A stretch of 17,864 nucleotides of DNA from Anaerolineaceae bacterium UBA5838 (GCA_002432795.1 DJGU01000079.1:1-17864), one strand, 5' to 3'; numbered from the stretch's first letter, positions 7,721 to 15,190 are shown. Made by a program: numbers and translations. The notes: generated by a model from the letters alone, not told the origin.

Positions 7721-8621
7721 GCTTACCGTTGCCTTCCTTAACAACCTGGATGAAGATTTCATCCAGGGTCGGCACTGCCACCTCAAAGGAATTGAGTTTT
7801 ATGCCCTGCGCAAGCAGTTCATTGAGCAATTGGTGGGCAGAGAGACCTGCCTGCGGGGTGAGGCGGTAACCGCCATTGAGTTGCTCGATCCGTGAAACCC
7901 CATTGAGTTCTTCTGGCAGAGGATCGAGCGAGTCGATGATCACTTCATTTGTGCGGAATTGGTCGCGGACTTCTGAAAGTTCGCCTTGCAAGAGGACCCG
8001 CCCGTGGTCAATCAGCACCAATCGGTCGCAAAGCTGTTCCACCTGGTTCATCTGGTGGGTGCACATAACAATGGTTTTTCCGGCGTTGCGCTGTTCGATC
8101 AGCAGATCTTTGACCAACTGGGTGTTGACGGGATCAAGCGCGGAAAAAGGCTCATCAATGATGACAATCTCAGGGTCATGGATCAGGGCGGCGATAAGCT
8201 GACCTTTCTGCTGCATCCCCTTGCTGAGCTCTTTGGCTTTCTTTTTGGCATGATCTGTAAGATCAAACTTGGCCAGGTATTTTGGCAAGCGTTCCGTAAT
8301 TTGCTCCTCAGTCAGTCCTTTGAGCGTGGCAAGGTAGGTCAGGCAGCGGTCAAGCGGCACATCCTGGTAGAGACCACGTTCCTCGGGGATATAACCGATC
8401 TGATTGAGTTTTTCGTTCGTCATAGGACCGCCAAGGATGGTCACGCTGCCGGAATCGGGTTGGTAAATATCCAATATCACGCGGATGGAGGTAGTTTTCC
8501 CCGATCCGTTTGGACCGAGCAAACCAAAAATTTCTCCTGGGCGAACCTCGAAAGAAACGTCTCTGACTGCCTGGGTCGCGCCGAAACTCTTGGCGATTTT
8601 ATCTACAATGATGGCTGACAT
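7713..8621 (-). CDS. ABC transporter ATP-binding protein (NatA-like)
   Basis: Cytoplasmic ATPase that powers the two permeases encoded next in the operon, 302 residues. Walker A GPNGSGKT is at 36-43, the NatA-type segment IGYIPEERGLY at 75-85, the signature LSKGM at 132-136, Walker B IVIIDEP at 152-158 and the switch His189. The last ~80 residues form the C-terminal extension typical of NatA-type exporters (DUF4162-like). The frame could begin further upstream at 8684, but the ATG at 8621 has GGAG 5 bases before it and starts at the usual family position. A promoter and a symmetric dyad lie just upstream, so the exporter is probably under repressor or activator control. No regulator gene is adjacent. 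Confidence 0.94.
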   Translation of the reverse strand: MSAIIVDKIAKSFGATQAVRDVSFEVRPGEIFGLLGPNGSGKTTSIRVILDIYQPDSGSVTILGGPMTNEKLNQIGYIPEERGLYQDVPLDRCLTYLATLKGLTEEQITERLPKYLAKFDLTDHAKKKAKELSKGMQQKGQLIAALIHDPEIVIIDEPFSALDPVNTQLVKDLLIEQRNAGKTIVMCTHQMNQVEQLCDRLVLIDHGRVLLQGELSEVRDQFRTNEVIIDSLDPLPEELNGVSRIEQLNGGYRLTPQAGLSAHQLLNELLAQGIKLNSFEVAVPTLDEIFIQVVKEGNGKHE

Positions 8622-8663
8622 AGTGCTCCATTTCAATGAATTGAAAAATTTTACTATACCTAC

Positions 8664-8694
8664 ATCATAACAGGCATTGAGCACCCATTCCCAA
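8664..8694 (-). promoter_or_regulatory. Candidate promoter of the ABC exporter operon
   Basis: On the minus strand TTGGGA (8694-8689), 19 bases, then an extended -10 TGTTATGAT with its hexamer TATGAT at 8669-8664. It lies about 45 bases before the ATPase start. The -35 overlaps the dyad next to it. The spacing is longer than ideal, but the extended -10 could compensate. Confidence 0.4.
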
Positions 8695-8715
8695 TAGATT
8701 ATCTATTGCAATGGG
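8684..8715. promoter_or_regulatory. Two-level dyad, likely operator upstream of the ABC exporter
   Basis: Centred on base 8700: inner arms AATAGAT/ATCTATT (7 bases, 1-base centre) and outer arms CCCATT/AATGGG, separated from the inner arms by 3 and 2 unmatched bases. There is no T-run, so it is not a terminator. It overlaps the candidate -35 of the exporter operon and has the size of a binding site for a dimeric regulator (GntR or TetR type). The 238-base gap to the GH2 gene is otherwise featureless. Confidence 0.5.
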
Positions 8716-8953
8716 AGTAAAGGCAGACTTGGTGCCCGAAGATCACCACCATTTTTGACAGGAGATGAACCATGACATGCTCAACCACAAAATCGCCAGA
8801 GTAACTTAGAATTAGGGCACCACGAATATGAGGGCATCATCTTGAGAACAGAACCTGAAGCAATTGCGAAAATTTCCACACGAACCTGGACTGTCATGAT
8901 CGCCCTGGCTTTCGTTCGTTTTGATAAAATGCTGACTGTGAACAAGGAGCATA

Positions 8954-10762
8954 ATGCCTGATTTGGTCCACAACAAACTGACTACCCCCTGGCAGGTCGA
9001 TCGGCCGATTCCCCTGCCCGAGTATCCCCGACCCCAAATGGTCCGCCCAAACTGGCAGAACCTCAATGGATGGTGGGATTGCGCCATACAGAATTTGGAA
9101 GCCCCTGAGCCAACCTCTTTTGATGAAAAAATTCTCGTGCCTTTTGCCCCGGAATCAAGACTGTCGGGTGTGGAACACGTGCTGCAGCCGGATGAGAAAC
9201 TCTGGTACCGGCGCAGCTTTACTGTGACCCATGCCAATGATGAAGTGGTGTACTTGCACTTTGGGGCGGTGGACTTCGCCTGCGAGCTGTGGGTCAATGG
9301 CGGCAAGGTTGGCGAGCACTGGGGCGGCTATCTGCCTTTCAGTTTCGACATCACCAGCTTTTTGGTTGAGGGGGAGAACCAACTGCTTCTGGCTGTCACC
9401 GATGCTACGGAAGCTGAGATGCACCAGAAGGGCAAACAGCGCCTCGAACCTGGCAGCATCTGGTACACCTCAGTATCAGGTATCTGGCAGACGGTCTGGC
9501 TGGAGGTCCTGCCCCGGCAGCACATCCGCAGCCTGAAACTGACGCCTAATCTCGATGCCAGCAGTCTGCTGGTTGAGATGGCCTTTTCCGAAGTAGTCGA
9601 TTTATCGCAGGTGGAGTTGGAGGCAACAGCGTCGATTGAGGGGCGGGAAGTCACATGTAGGGAATGGTCTTGCACCATTCCGAGTGGGGTTGAGGCATGC
9701 CAAATGCTGCTGCACATCCCGGATCCAAAAAAATGGCATCCCGACCATCCGTATCTTTACGATCTGACGCTCAGGCTGAAAGTGGATGAAGTAGTGGTGG
9801 ATGAGGTGGGGAGCTACTTCGGCATGCGCAAGTTCGGCAAAGTGCGCGATGGAAAAGGTTTCTGGCGATTCACGCTCAACGATGAGCCCATCTTTCAGTT
9901 TGGTCCGCTGGACCAGGGCTACTTCCCCGAAGGGCTTTATACTGCCCCAAGCGAAGAAGCGATGCTTTTTGACATCGAATATGCCAAGAAGATCGGCTGC
10001 AATATGATCCGCAAGCATGTCAAGGTCGAGCCGGCGCGTTGGTATTACGCCTGCGACCGCCTCGGCATGATCGTCTGGCAGGATATGCCCAATGGCGGGC
10101 GCACCACCAAGGATGCCATCGTTGCCTTTACCTTTACTTCGGGGATCCATCGCTCCGACATTCGCCGCTTGCACCGCTTTGGCAGGGAAGATCCCGAAAA
10201 TCGCGAGGAATATCGCCAGGAGTTGAAACAGCTGATTGACAGCCTCTACCACTTCCCCTGCATCGCTGTTTGGGTGCCGTTTAACGAAAGTTGGGGGCAA
10301 TTCCACGCTATTCTGACTTCCTACTGGGTGAAAGCTTACGACCCAACCCGCCTGGTGGACCATGCATCCGGTTGGTTTGACCAGGGAGGTGGGGATTTTC
10401 AGAGCCGGCATGTCTACGTGAAAGCCTTGAGCGCTTCGCAGCCGGATGAGCGCATCCTGGCTGTGACCGAGTTTGGCGGTTACACCATGCAGGTGGATGG
10501 GCACGTCTACACCGATAAGAAACGCTTTGGCTATGGTCACCACAAGGACGCCACCTCTCTCACTGCTGCCTACCTGCGCCTGCTGGAAGAACAGGTGAAA
10601 CCCCTGATCCCGCTGGGGCTTTCCGTGGCGATCTACACCCAAACCACCGATATCGAAACCGAAATTAACGGCTACCTGACCTACGACCGCAAGGTCGAGA
10701 AAATGGACCCAACCCTCCTGCACCAGGCTCACCTGGAACTTTACCAGGCGATGAAAGAGTAA
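8954..10762 (+). CDS. Glycoside hydrolase family 2 (beta-galactosidase/glucuronidase-like)
   Basis: Retaining beta-glycosidase of 602 residues without a signal peptide, so probably cytoplasmic. The N-terminal sugar-binding jelly roll (about 25-190) holds WYRRSF and VNGGKVGEHWGGYLPFSFD; an Ig-like domain follows (about 190-290), then the TIM barrel with NMIRKHVKVEPARWYYACDRLGMIVWQD. The acid/base is Glu445 in FNESWGQF and the nucleophile is Glu506 in VTEFGGY. The protein is shorter than LacZ (about 1020) and lacks its last domains, in keeping with small GH2 enzymes of the glucuronidase/galactosidase branch. AAGGAG precedes the ATG by 4 bases. It is a single gene ended by a terminator. Substrate cannot be decided from the sequence. 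Upstream, TTGACA at 8755-8760 exists but has only a poor -10. Confidence 0.93.
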   Translation: MPDLVHNKLTTPWQVDRPIPLPEYPRPQMVRPNWQNLNGWWDCAIQNLEAPEPTSFDEKILVPFAPESRLSGVEHVLQPDEKLWYRRSFTVTHANDEVVYLHFGAVDFACELWVNGGKVGEHWGGYLPFSFDITSFLVEGENQLLLAVTDATEAEMHQKGKQRLEPGSIWYTSVSGIWQTVWLEVLPRQHIRSLKLTPNLDASSLLVEMAFSEVVDLSQVELEATASIEGREVTCREWSCTIPSGVEACQMLLHIPDPKKWHPDHPYLYDLTLRLKVDEVVVDEVGSYFGMRKFGKVRDGKGFWRFTLNDEPIFQFGPLDQGYFPEGLYTAPSEEAMLFDIEYAKKIGCNMIRKHVKVEPARWYYACDRLGMIVWQDMPNGGRTTKDAIVAFTFTSGIHRSDIRRLHRFGREDPENREEYRQELKQLIDSLYHFPCIAVWVPFNESWGQFHAILTSYWVKAYDPTRLVDHASGWFDQGGGDFQSRHVYVKALSASQPDERILAVTEFGGYTMQVDGHVYTDKKRFGYGHHKDATSLTAAYLRLLEEQVKPLIPLGLSVAIYTQTTDIETEINGYLTYDRKVEKMDPTLLHQAHLELYQAMKE

Positions 10763-10764
10763 AA

Positions 10765-10795
10765 AAAATAGCCCGGAAACGGGCCATTTTTGTTT
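10765..10795. terminator. Bidirectional intrinsic terminator between convergent genes
   Basis: GCCCG, GAAA tetraloop, CGGGC, flanked by an A-rich run on the left and T-run on the right. It begins a few bases after the GH2 stop and serves that gene on the plus strand. On the minus strand it can end the GT-C/NHL gene that stops at 10873. The remaining ~75 bases of this gap show nothing else. Confidence 0.85.
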
Positions 10796-10872
10796 AAGCT
10801 ATTTTAGATTATTTGCCGGTAGTCCAGTATTTCTCCATTTACCCGCATTTCATTGCACAAGACCTGCAATTA

Positions 10873-13800
10873 TCACTCTGGCGGCTGGAAAAGCAGTAGG
10901 GTGTTGCTGGTGGCGTCGGAAACCCAAACTTTGCCGTCGGTGGTGGTGGCGATGCCGCTGATGACACCCATCAGGTAGCTGTTGTCAAACCCGCCCCACA
11001 AAACTTTGAAGTTTCCTTCCCCATCAAACCCAATCACGCGCCCGCGGTCGGGGTCGGTGATATACACATTGCCGTCTTTATCCAGTGCCAGGAAAGGTTT
11101 GTTGTCCAGCGAGTCCGAAGTCCAGGCGTCCACCTCCCACAGCCTGGCTGAGCGGAACTGCAGCCCGGTTGGGTCAGGCTCAAAGACCTGCACGCGGTAG
11201 TTCCAGGTGTCGGCGATATAAATCTTGCCATCCGGACTGATCTCGATCCCGACTGGTTCGTCCAGATTACCAGCTTCCAGCCCCAGGCTGCCAAATTGGG
11301 TCAGGTAGGTGCCGTTCGCATCAAAGACAACCACGCGCTGCTTGCCGGTGTCGGTCACGAAAACGCGCCCGCTTGCGTCAAGGGCAATCCCACGCGGACC
11401 CCAGAAGCCATCCGGCAGACCGTTGACTTCGAATACGCTCCACATCCGCAGGAACTGCCCGTCAGTTGTGAAGACCTGGATGCGGTGGTTCCAGGTGTCG
11501 GCAACATAAACGTTGCCGTCAGGACCAACCGCGACGCCCCAGGGTTCGTTCATGAGGCCCCCAGGGATTTGTCCATCCATCACGTTACCGTAGCCGCCAA
11601 AGGCATTCAGGAACAAGCCCTGCGAGTCAAGGTGCACAATGCGATGATTGCGCGAGTCCGCCACAAACAGGCTGCCGTCAGCGGCCGTGGCGATATCGCG
11701 GGGGGCATTGAAGGTAGTTTCGCCCGCATAATTGATCACGCTCAAGGGCTCAAGGCTGATGGTATTGCCGGCGTATGGGTCCACCCGCGGTTCTTCGGGC
11801 TCAGGGCTGACGCCGTACTCCCAGATCATGGCGGCCACATCTTTTTTGATGTACATGCGCGCGGTGTCGCTGGGGGACCAGGTGGCGAGGGTCAGCGAGG
11901 GGTTATTGAAGGCGATGGCGTACTGCGTGTAGTCGCGGTTGAACCAGAGCTGCCAGATGGCGGAACGTTTGGCGGGGTCTTTCCAATCGCGCAAAACACT
12001 GGCGATTGACCAATCACGATAAAGTGATTCGTTTGGCCACCACATGCGCTTGTAGTCATAGCGGTAGTAGCCATCGCGTACTACCGGCTCGATTTTCGAG
12101 AAATTCGATGAGCCGACCACGATGATGGGGGAGTCCTGCAAGGATTTTGAGACGTTGGTATCGAAATCGACCTTGTTGGGATAGTCGCGCATATACCACC
12201 AATAGGGATAGCGCACGTCGTTGTCGTAGGCGACCTTGATGGTTTTATCGCCGTAGAGCCGTTTCGAGATGGTTTCTATCTGCTCGACGGTGTCTTTCAT
12301 GTCCCGTGTGGCATGCGCGTAGACCAGGAGCTCCATGGCGTTGTCGTAATTAATGTAGGCGGCGCGGTAAGCAGTTCGGGCTGTTTGCAGACTGAGCAGA
12401 CCGAAGAATGCCAGCAGAGCGGCTTTCCAGAAGTTCGCGCCACCCCAGTTTTTTAGCAGGGCGAATAAGCCGGCGCCAGCGCCCAAGGTGCCCACAAGGG
12501 CAAGCAGGAAATCGCTGGTTGCCTGGAGCTGGAGCAAGTCTTTGCCCTGGAAGGGCGGCTCAGTGCCCAGCAGGCTGCCGAACAAACTGCCAAAGGCAAT
12601 GAAGAAAACAGCGCTCAACAGCAAAACCAACCATCCGTGCTTTTCGCGCACCTCCTGCAAGTTGATTTTCTCGATCAGGTAGCCCAAAGCCCAGCCGGTG
12701 GTCAGGATCATAGGCATGGTGATGTGCGTGGTCAGCCAGGGCATGCGTTCGCCGGCAAAAGAGAATGCCAGCAAGCTCATCCCCGACCAAAAGAGCAGCA
12801 GGGCGAGAGTGGGTAATTCTTTGGCACGGCTTGTGTCTTGCGGCGGCTCGGTGAAGAATCGCCCCAGCCCAGCAGGGCGGACTGGTTCTTCCAGTTCCCC
12901 CTCTTCGTCGGGCAGTTCATCCTCTGGTTGCAATTTCTCTGAGGCGATTTCTGCTTGCGAGGACAGGGTGAATCCAGTATCCGTGTCCAAAACAGTTTCA
13001 ATCTCGGTCTCAAGATCAACAATCAATCCCTCTTCAGACTCGATCGGAGTGGATTCAACGTGGCTGAAAGGTTCATCTACCTTGGCGCGGAAAAGCCTGC
13101 GGAAAATGCCAATAACGAGGGCAAGGATCGTTCCCAATGCCGGCAAATACTCGTATACAGGGATCTGAACCAAGGCGTAATAGTAGAGCGGCTGGGTGCC
13201 CCGCTCAACGGCTTGCTGCTGCATCCAGTAGCCAAGCGCGCCTACGATGCCCTTGAAGAAGCCTTCTCCGTGGCTGAAAAACGTGGTGTAAAAGACGATG
13301 AAAATTCCCCAGAAAATGGCCGCACTGCGCAGGAATGTTTTTCGGTTCCAAAGCGTGCCTAACACAAGCGATGCCAAACCCAGCAGGGAAAACGCGATCC
13401 CGGAGCGAATGATGCCATTCTGGCTGTAATCCGTGGCGTCAAAACCGAGAATTGACAACGGCAATGCAATTAACAGCGGAAGAATCAGGATCAGGGGCAA
13501 AACGATCAGGTCGAAAGTACGCGAAGAGCGGATTTGTTCCCAACCCAGACCCTGAACCAGGAAAACGATCGCGGCAACGGCCGAGATTGCCATTGCGCCT
13601 GCGGACGCAATCAAAGGCAGTTTCGAGTTGATCAGGTGAGTCGTTTCACCCGTCTGCATCGGTGCGGGGGTCCTGCCGAGCACGTACACACCGACGGTCA
13701 CAAGAATCAGAGCCAGAGTGACCACCACGGCGATTTGAAAACGATTTTTGGAATTTTTGGACTTCCAACTGCGGCGCAGAGCTTCGATAATGAACAATAA

Positions 13801-14424
13801 TGCCAGGAAAATGGAGGCTTCAGCAGTGAAGATATAGGATGTGGCTTTGTCGGCATAATGCATGGCAGTGATAAAAACTAACCAGTAAAGCCATTTTGAC
13901 TGACCGTCTTCCATGTAGCGCAGCAAGAGCCAGAGCATTACAAGCCCCCAGAAAACGATAAAGATCTCGTTGCGGGTATAGCGACTGTAGAAGAGGATGT
14001 AAGGCGAGATCATGAAGAGCGTGGCAGCGCAAAGCGAGCCAACCCGACCCAGGTAGCGCCGCCAGGCAAAGAGTGTAAAGAGTACTACCCCGATGCCGAA
14101 CAGCGCGGCGGGTATGCGGGCGGAAAAATCCGAGTCACCAAAGAGGAAGTATGAAAGCGCCAGGGCATGGAACTGAAAGGGTCCGTGTGTGACAGGATCG
14201 TAAACGTAATTCTCGATGGTGTAGGATGGAACGACGTGGTTGATCTCATCATGCGCCATGGTGCGCGCGCCGAGGTCGTAGAAGCGCGTGATAAGCGTGA
14301 GGAGGATGATAAGCGCGATCAGCAGTTGTTCGACTGTGAAGTTGGGCCACCAGGGAAAAACGGCTTTATCGAGCCAGCGGTCGTTGCGGGTTTTGAGGGG
14401 GGATGCCAGGCTTTCAACGGACAT
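10873..14424 (-). CDS. Agl23-like GT-C membrane glycosyltransferase fused to an NHL-repeat domain (TIGR03663-type)
   Basis: Very large membrane protein of 1183 residues. The first ~690 residues contain a dozen or more hydrophobic helices and the GT-C fold. The first outside loop carries DLGARTMAHDEINH with the acidic pair expected at the GT-C active site, and THGPFQFHAL follows. This is the family called flippase activity-associated Agl23 (TIGR03663), linked to glycosylation with lipid-linked sugars. An acidic cytoplasm-type insert rich in Glu/Asp lies at about 470-535. The last ~290 residues hold six NHL repeats, each with the pattern GxVYVADTWNHRIQVF, forming a probable outside beta-propeller. 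The ATG at 14424 has GGAG 8 bases before it; an upstream in-frame ATG at 14490 lies in the promoter and is rejected. No partner glycosylation genes are adjacent. Acceptor unknown. Confidence 0.88.
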   Translation of the reverse strand: MSVESLASPLKTRNDRWLDKAVFPWWPNFTVEQLLIALIILLTLITRFYDLGARTMAHDEINHVVPSYTIENYVYDPVTHGPFQFHALALSYFLFGDSDFSARIPAALFGIGVVLFTLFAWRRYLGRVGSLCAATLFMISPYILFYSRYTRNEIFIVFWGLVMLWLLLRYMEDGQSKWLYWLVFITAMHYADKATSYIFTAEASIFLALLFIIEALRRSWKSKNSKNRFQIAVVVTLALILVTVGVYVLGRTPAPMQTGETTHLINSKLPLIASAGAMAISAVAAIVFLVQGLGWEQIRSSRTFDLIVLPLILILPLLIALPLSILGFDATDYSQNGIIRSGIAFSLLGLASLVLGTLWNRKTFLRSAAIFWGIFIVFYTTFFSHGEGFFKGIVGALGYWMQQQAVERGTQPLYYYALVQIPVYEYLPALGTILALVIGIFRRLFRAKVDEPFSHVESTPIESEEGLIVDLETEIETVLDTDTGFTLSSQAEIASEKLQPEDELPDEEGELEEPVRPAGLGRFFTEPPQDTSRAKELPTLALLLFWSGMSLLAFSFAGERMPWLTTHITMPMILTTGWALGYLIEKINLQEVREKHGWLVLLLSAVFFIAFGSLFGSLLGTEPPFQGKDLLQLQATSDFLLALVGTLGAGAGLFALLKNWGGANFWKAALLAFFGLLSLQTARTAYRAAYINYDNAMELLVYAHATRDMKDTVEQIETISKRLYGDKTIKVAYDNDVRYPYWWYMRDYPNKVDFDTNVSKSLQDSPIIVVGSSNFSKIEPVVRDGYYRYDYKRMWWPNESLYRDWSIASVLRDWKDPAKRSAIWQLWFNRDYTQYAIAFNNPSLTLATWSPSDTARMYIKKDVAAMIWEYGVSPEPEEPRVDPYAGNTISLEPLSVINYAGETTFNAPRDIATAADGSLFVADSRNHRIVHLDSQGLFLNAFGGYGNVMDGQIPGGLMNEPWGVAVGPDGNVYVADTWNHRIQVFTTDGQFLRMWSVFEVNGLPDGFWGPRGIALDASGRVFVTDTGKQRVVVFDANGTYLTQFGSLGLEAGNLDEPVGIEISPDGKIYIADTWNYRVQVFEPDPTGLQFRSARLWEVDAWTSDSLDNKPFLALDKDGNVYITDPDRGRVIGFDGEGNFKVLWGGFDNSYLMGVISGIATTTDGKVWVSDATSNTLLLFQPPE

Positions 14425-14461
14425 AAATTTGTCTCCGATATTGTTTCTCAGATGATTGTAA

Positions 14462-14490
14462 ACTATACCTTGCCCTCTCGAAATCGGCAA
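14462..14490 (-). promoter_or_regulatory. Promoter of the GT-C/NHL gene
   Basis: On the minus strand TTGCCG (14490-14485), exactly 17 bases, then TATAGT (14467-14462), about 38 bases before the ATG. This is a good sigma-70-type match. A 16-base repeat copy begins 6 bases upstream of the -35. Confidence 0.6.
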
Positions 14491-14495
14491 GTTGT

Positions 14496-14511
14496 GGAGG
14501 GAGTAAACCCC
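14496..14511 (+). repeat. Direct repeat copy 1 (GGAGGGAGTAAACCCC)
   Basis: Sixteen bases identical to 14641-14656, with weaker similarity continuing for about 10 more. This copy lacks the CCCTCC arm and so cannot form the full hairpin of the second copy. It appears to be a decayed unit of the palindromic element downstream. Confidence 0.6.
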
Positions 14512-14585
14512 ATCTACACGATAATATTGCGCCGTTCAATCCGGCTCAGTTTGTCATTTGAGATGCCTGGAGGAGGGAAAAGATT

Positions 14586-14668
14586 CTTCGTACGGCTGGG
14601 CTTTGGTCCAGCCGGTGAGTCTGCCTGGCAAGCCGTTCGCGGAGGGAGTAAACCCCCTCCGTACGAAG
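14586..14668. repeat. Composite palindromic element with nested hairpins
   Basis: Outer inverted repeat CTTCGTACGG (14586-14595) and CCGTACGAAG (14659-14668), enclosing two small hairpins: GGCTGG, 8-base loop, CCAGCC (14594-14613) and CGGAGGG, 8-base loop, CCCTCCG (14640-14661). The small stems overlap the outer arms by a few bases, so the two folds compete at the edges. Part of it is directly repeated at 14496. It lies in the gene-free region 14425-15248 and may be a small non-autonomous mobile element or a structured RNA. Confidence 0.55.
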
Positions 14669-14732
14669 ATCCGCATTATCAAATTCTATCAGAGACCCTG
14701 TAGTGTATTTGGTATCACCTCAAGCATACAAG

Positions 14733-14795
14733 GGTGAGATTGGAAGCACCTGTTACCTTTTATTATCGTTTCGCCCGCCGTGCTTCCAATCCGCC
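14733..14795. repeat. Repeat hairpin A1
   Basis: GATTGGAAGCAC (14738-14749) pairs with GTGCTTCCAATC (14780-14791) across a 30-base loop. The helix continues after a bulged A as GGTG/CGCC with one G-T wobble. It lacks a GTAG foot. Confidence 0.75.
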
Positions 14796-14823
14796 ATCAA
14801 ACCTACATGTCTACTGTATAAAC

Positions 14824-14888
14824 GGCGGATTGAGGGCACGATACGCATGTCTGGCTCCGTGGTCACAGTGCCCTCAATCGCGCCCTAC
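14824..14888 (-). repeat. Repeat hairpin B1 (GTAG foot on minus strand)
   Basis: GGCGGATTGAGGGCAC (14824-14839) pairs with GTGCCCTCAATC plus CGCC (14868-14884), with a bulged G at 14880 and a 28-base loop. CTAC at 14885-14888 gives GTAG as the 5' foot on the minus strand. Confidence 0.75.
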
Positions 14889-14916
14889 ATTTTGAACAAA
14901 ACAGAGTTCTCAACTG

Positions 14917-14977
14917 GTAGGGCGGATTGGCGTCAGATAACTTTGGCCTTACTGAGCTTCGCGATAGCCAACCCACC
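14917..14977 (+). repeat. Degenerate repeat hairpin C (GTAG foot on plus strand)
   Basis: GTAG at 14917 followed by GGCGGATTGGC (14921-14931) pairs imperfectly with GCCAACCCACC (14967-14977; two G-T type differences) across 35 bases. Its first half also mirrors the end of B1 across exactly 28 bases. A separate small hairpin, CAATTTC, 8-base loop, GAAATTG, follows at 14983-15004; its loop contains AATCCGTC, close to the repeat core. Confidence 0.55.
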
Positions 14978-15007
14978 GCACACAATTTCAATCCGTCGAA
15001 ATTGCCG

Positions 15008-15069
15008 GGCGAGATTGGAAGTACTGTACACATCTTCATGGAGAGACTTTGGCGTGCTTCCAATCCGCC
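15008..15069. repeat. Repeat hairpin A2
   Basis: GGCG, bulged A, GATTGGAAGTAC (15008-15024) pairs with GTGCTTCCAATCCGCC (15054-15069) over a 29-base loop unrelated to that of A1. The one arm difference from A1 (GTAC for GCAC) still allows a G-U pair in RNA. Confidence 0.75.
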
Positions 15070-15125
15070 ATTACTCTTTCGATCTCTTGCTATAACGAAG
15101 CCTCACCACTCAGATCATCATCGCT

Positions 15126-15190
15126 GGCGGATTGAGGGCACAATACGGTCATCCATCACATCGTTAACGGTGCCCTCAATCGCGCCCTAC
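15126..15190 (-). repeat. Repeat hairpin B2 (GTAG foot on minus strand)
   Basis: Arms at 15126-15141 and 15170-15186 are identical to those of B1, including the bulged G (15182) and the CTAC end (15187-15190), but the 28-base loop is unrelated. The gap to A2 is 56 bases, twice the usual spacer. Confidence 0.75.

Larger units (their letters stand above)
14732..15190. repeat. Array of alternating inverted repeats, REP/BIME-like
   Basis: About ten copies of a 16-20 base repeat with consensus near GTGCyyyCAATCcGCCCTAC, each in the opposite orientation to its neighbour. Spacers are 30, 28, 28, 28, about 35, 29, 29, 56 and 28 bases and unrelated to one another. Neighbouring copies pair into hairpins of 12 + 4 bp with one bulged base. 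Three units begin with GTAG on one strand, the foot seen in REP sequences recognised by RAYT transposases, and alternation is typical of BIMEs. Long variable loops are not typical of REP. No protein-coding gene is supported here: long frames across it are artefacts of its composition. No transposase or cas gene is present in the window. Confidence 0.75.

Noticed and set aside
8622..8684. Longer N-terminus of the ABC ATPase
   Set aside because: It would cover the promoter, and the ATG at 8621 has a ribosome site and family-typical start.
8772..8804. Ten-codon frame MTCSTTKSPE with an upstream AGGAG
   Set aside because: Too short to support; no attenuator or other structure is visible around it.
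8776..8955. Small frame upstream of and overlapping the GH2 start (ends at the TGA at 8953-8955)
   Set aside because: Only a TTG or late internal ATGs could start it, no ribosome site fits, and the translation shows no recognisable features.
9602..10732. 376-residue frame on the minus strand inside the GH2 gene
   Set aside because: It is antisense to a gene with clear catalytic motifs and resembles no protein; a composition shadow.
14167..15095. Open frames on the plus strand across the promoter and repeat region
   Set aside because: They run antisense into the GT-C/NHL gene or across the repeats, have no recognisable protein features, and follow from repeat composition.
14732..15190. CRISPR array
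   Set aside because: The repeats alternate in orientation instead of being direct, they are only 16-20 bases with two flavours, and there are no cas genes in the window. Only the spacer length (~28) resembles CRISPR.
14732..15190. Integron attC sites or TIGR-type guide arrays
   Set aside because: No GTTRRRY/RYYYAAC core sites, integrase or cassette genes are seen. TIGR spacers are, as I recall, only about 9 nt, much shorter than here, and no Tas-like gene is present.
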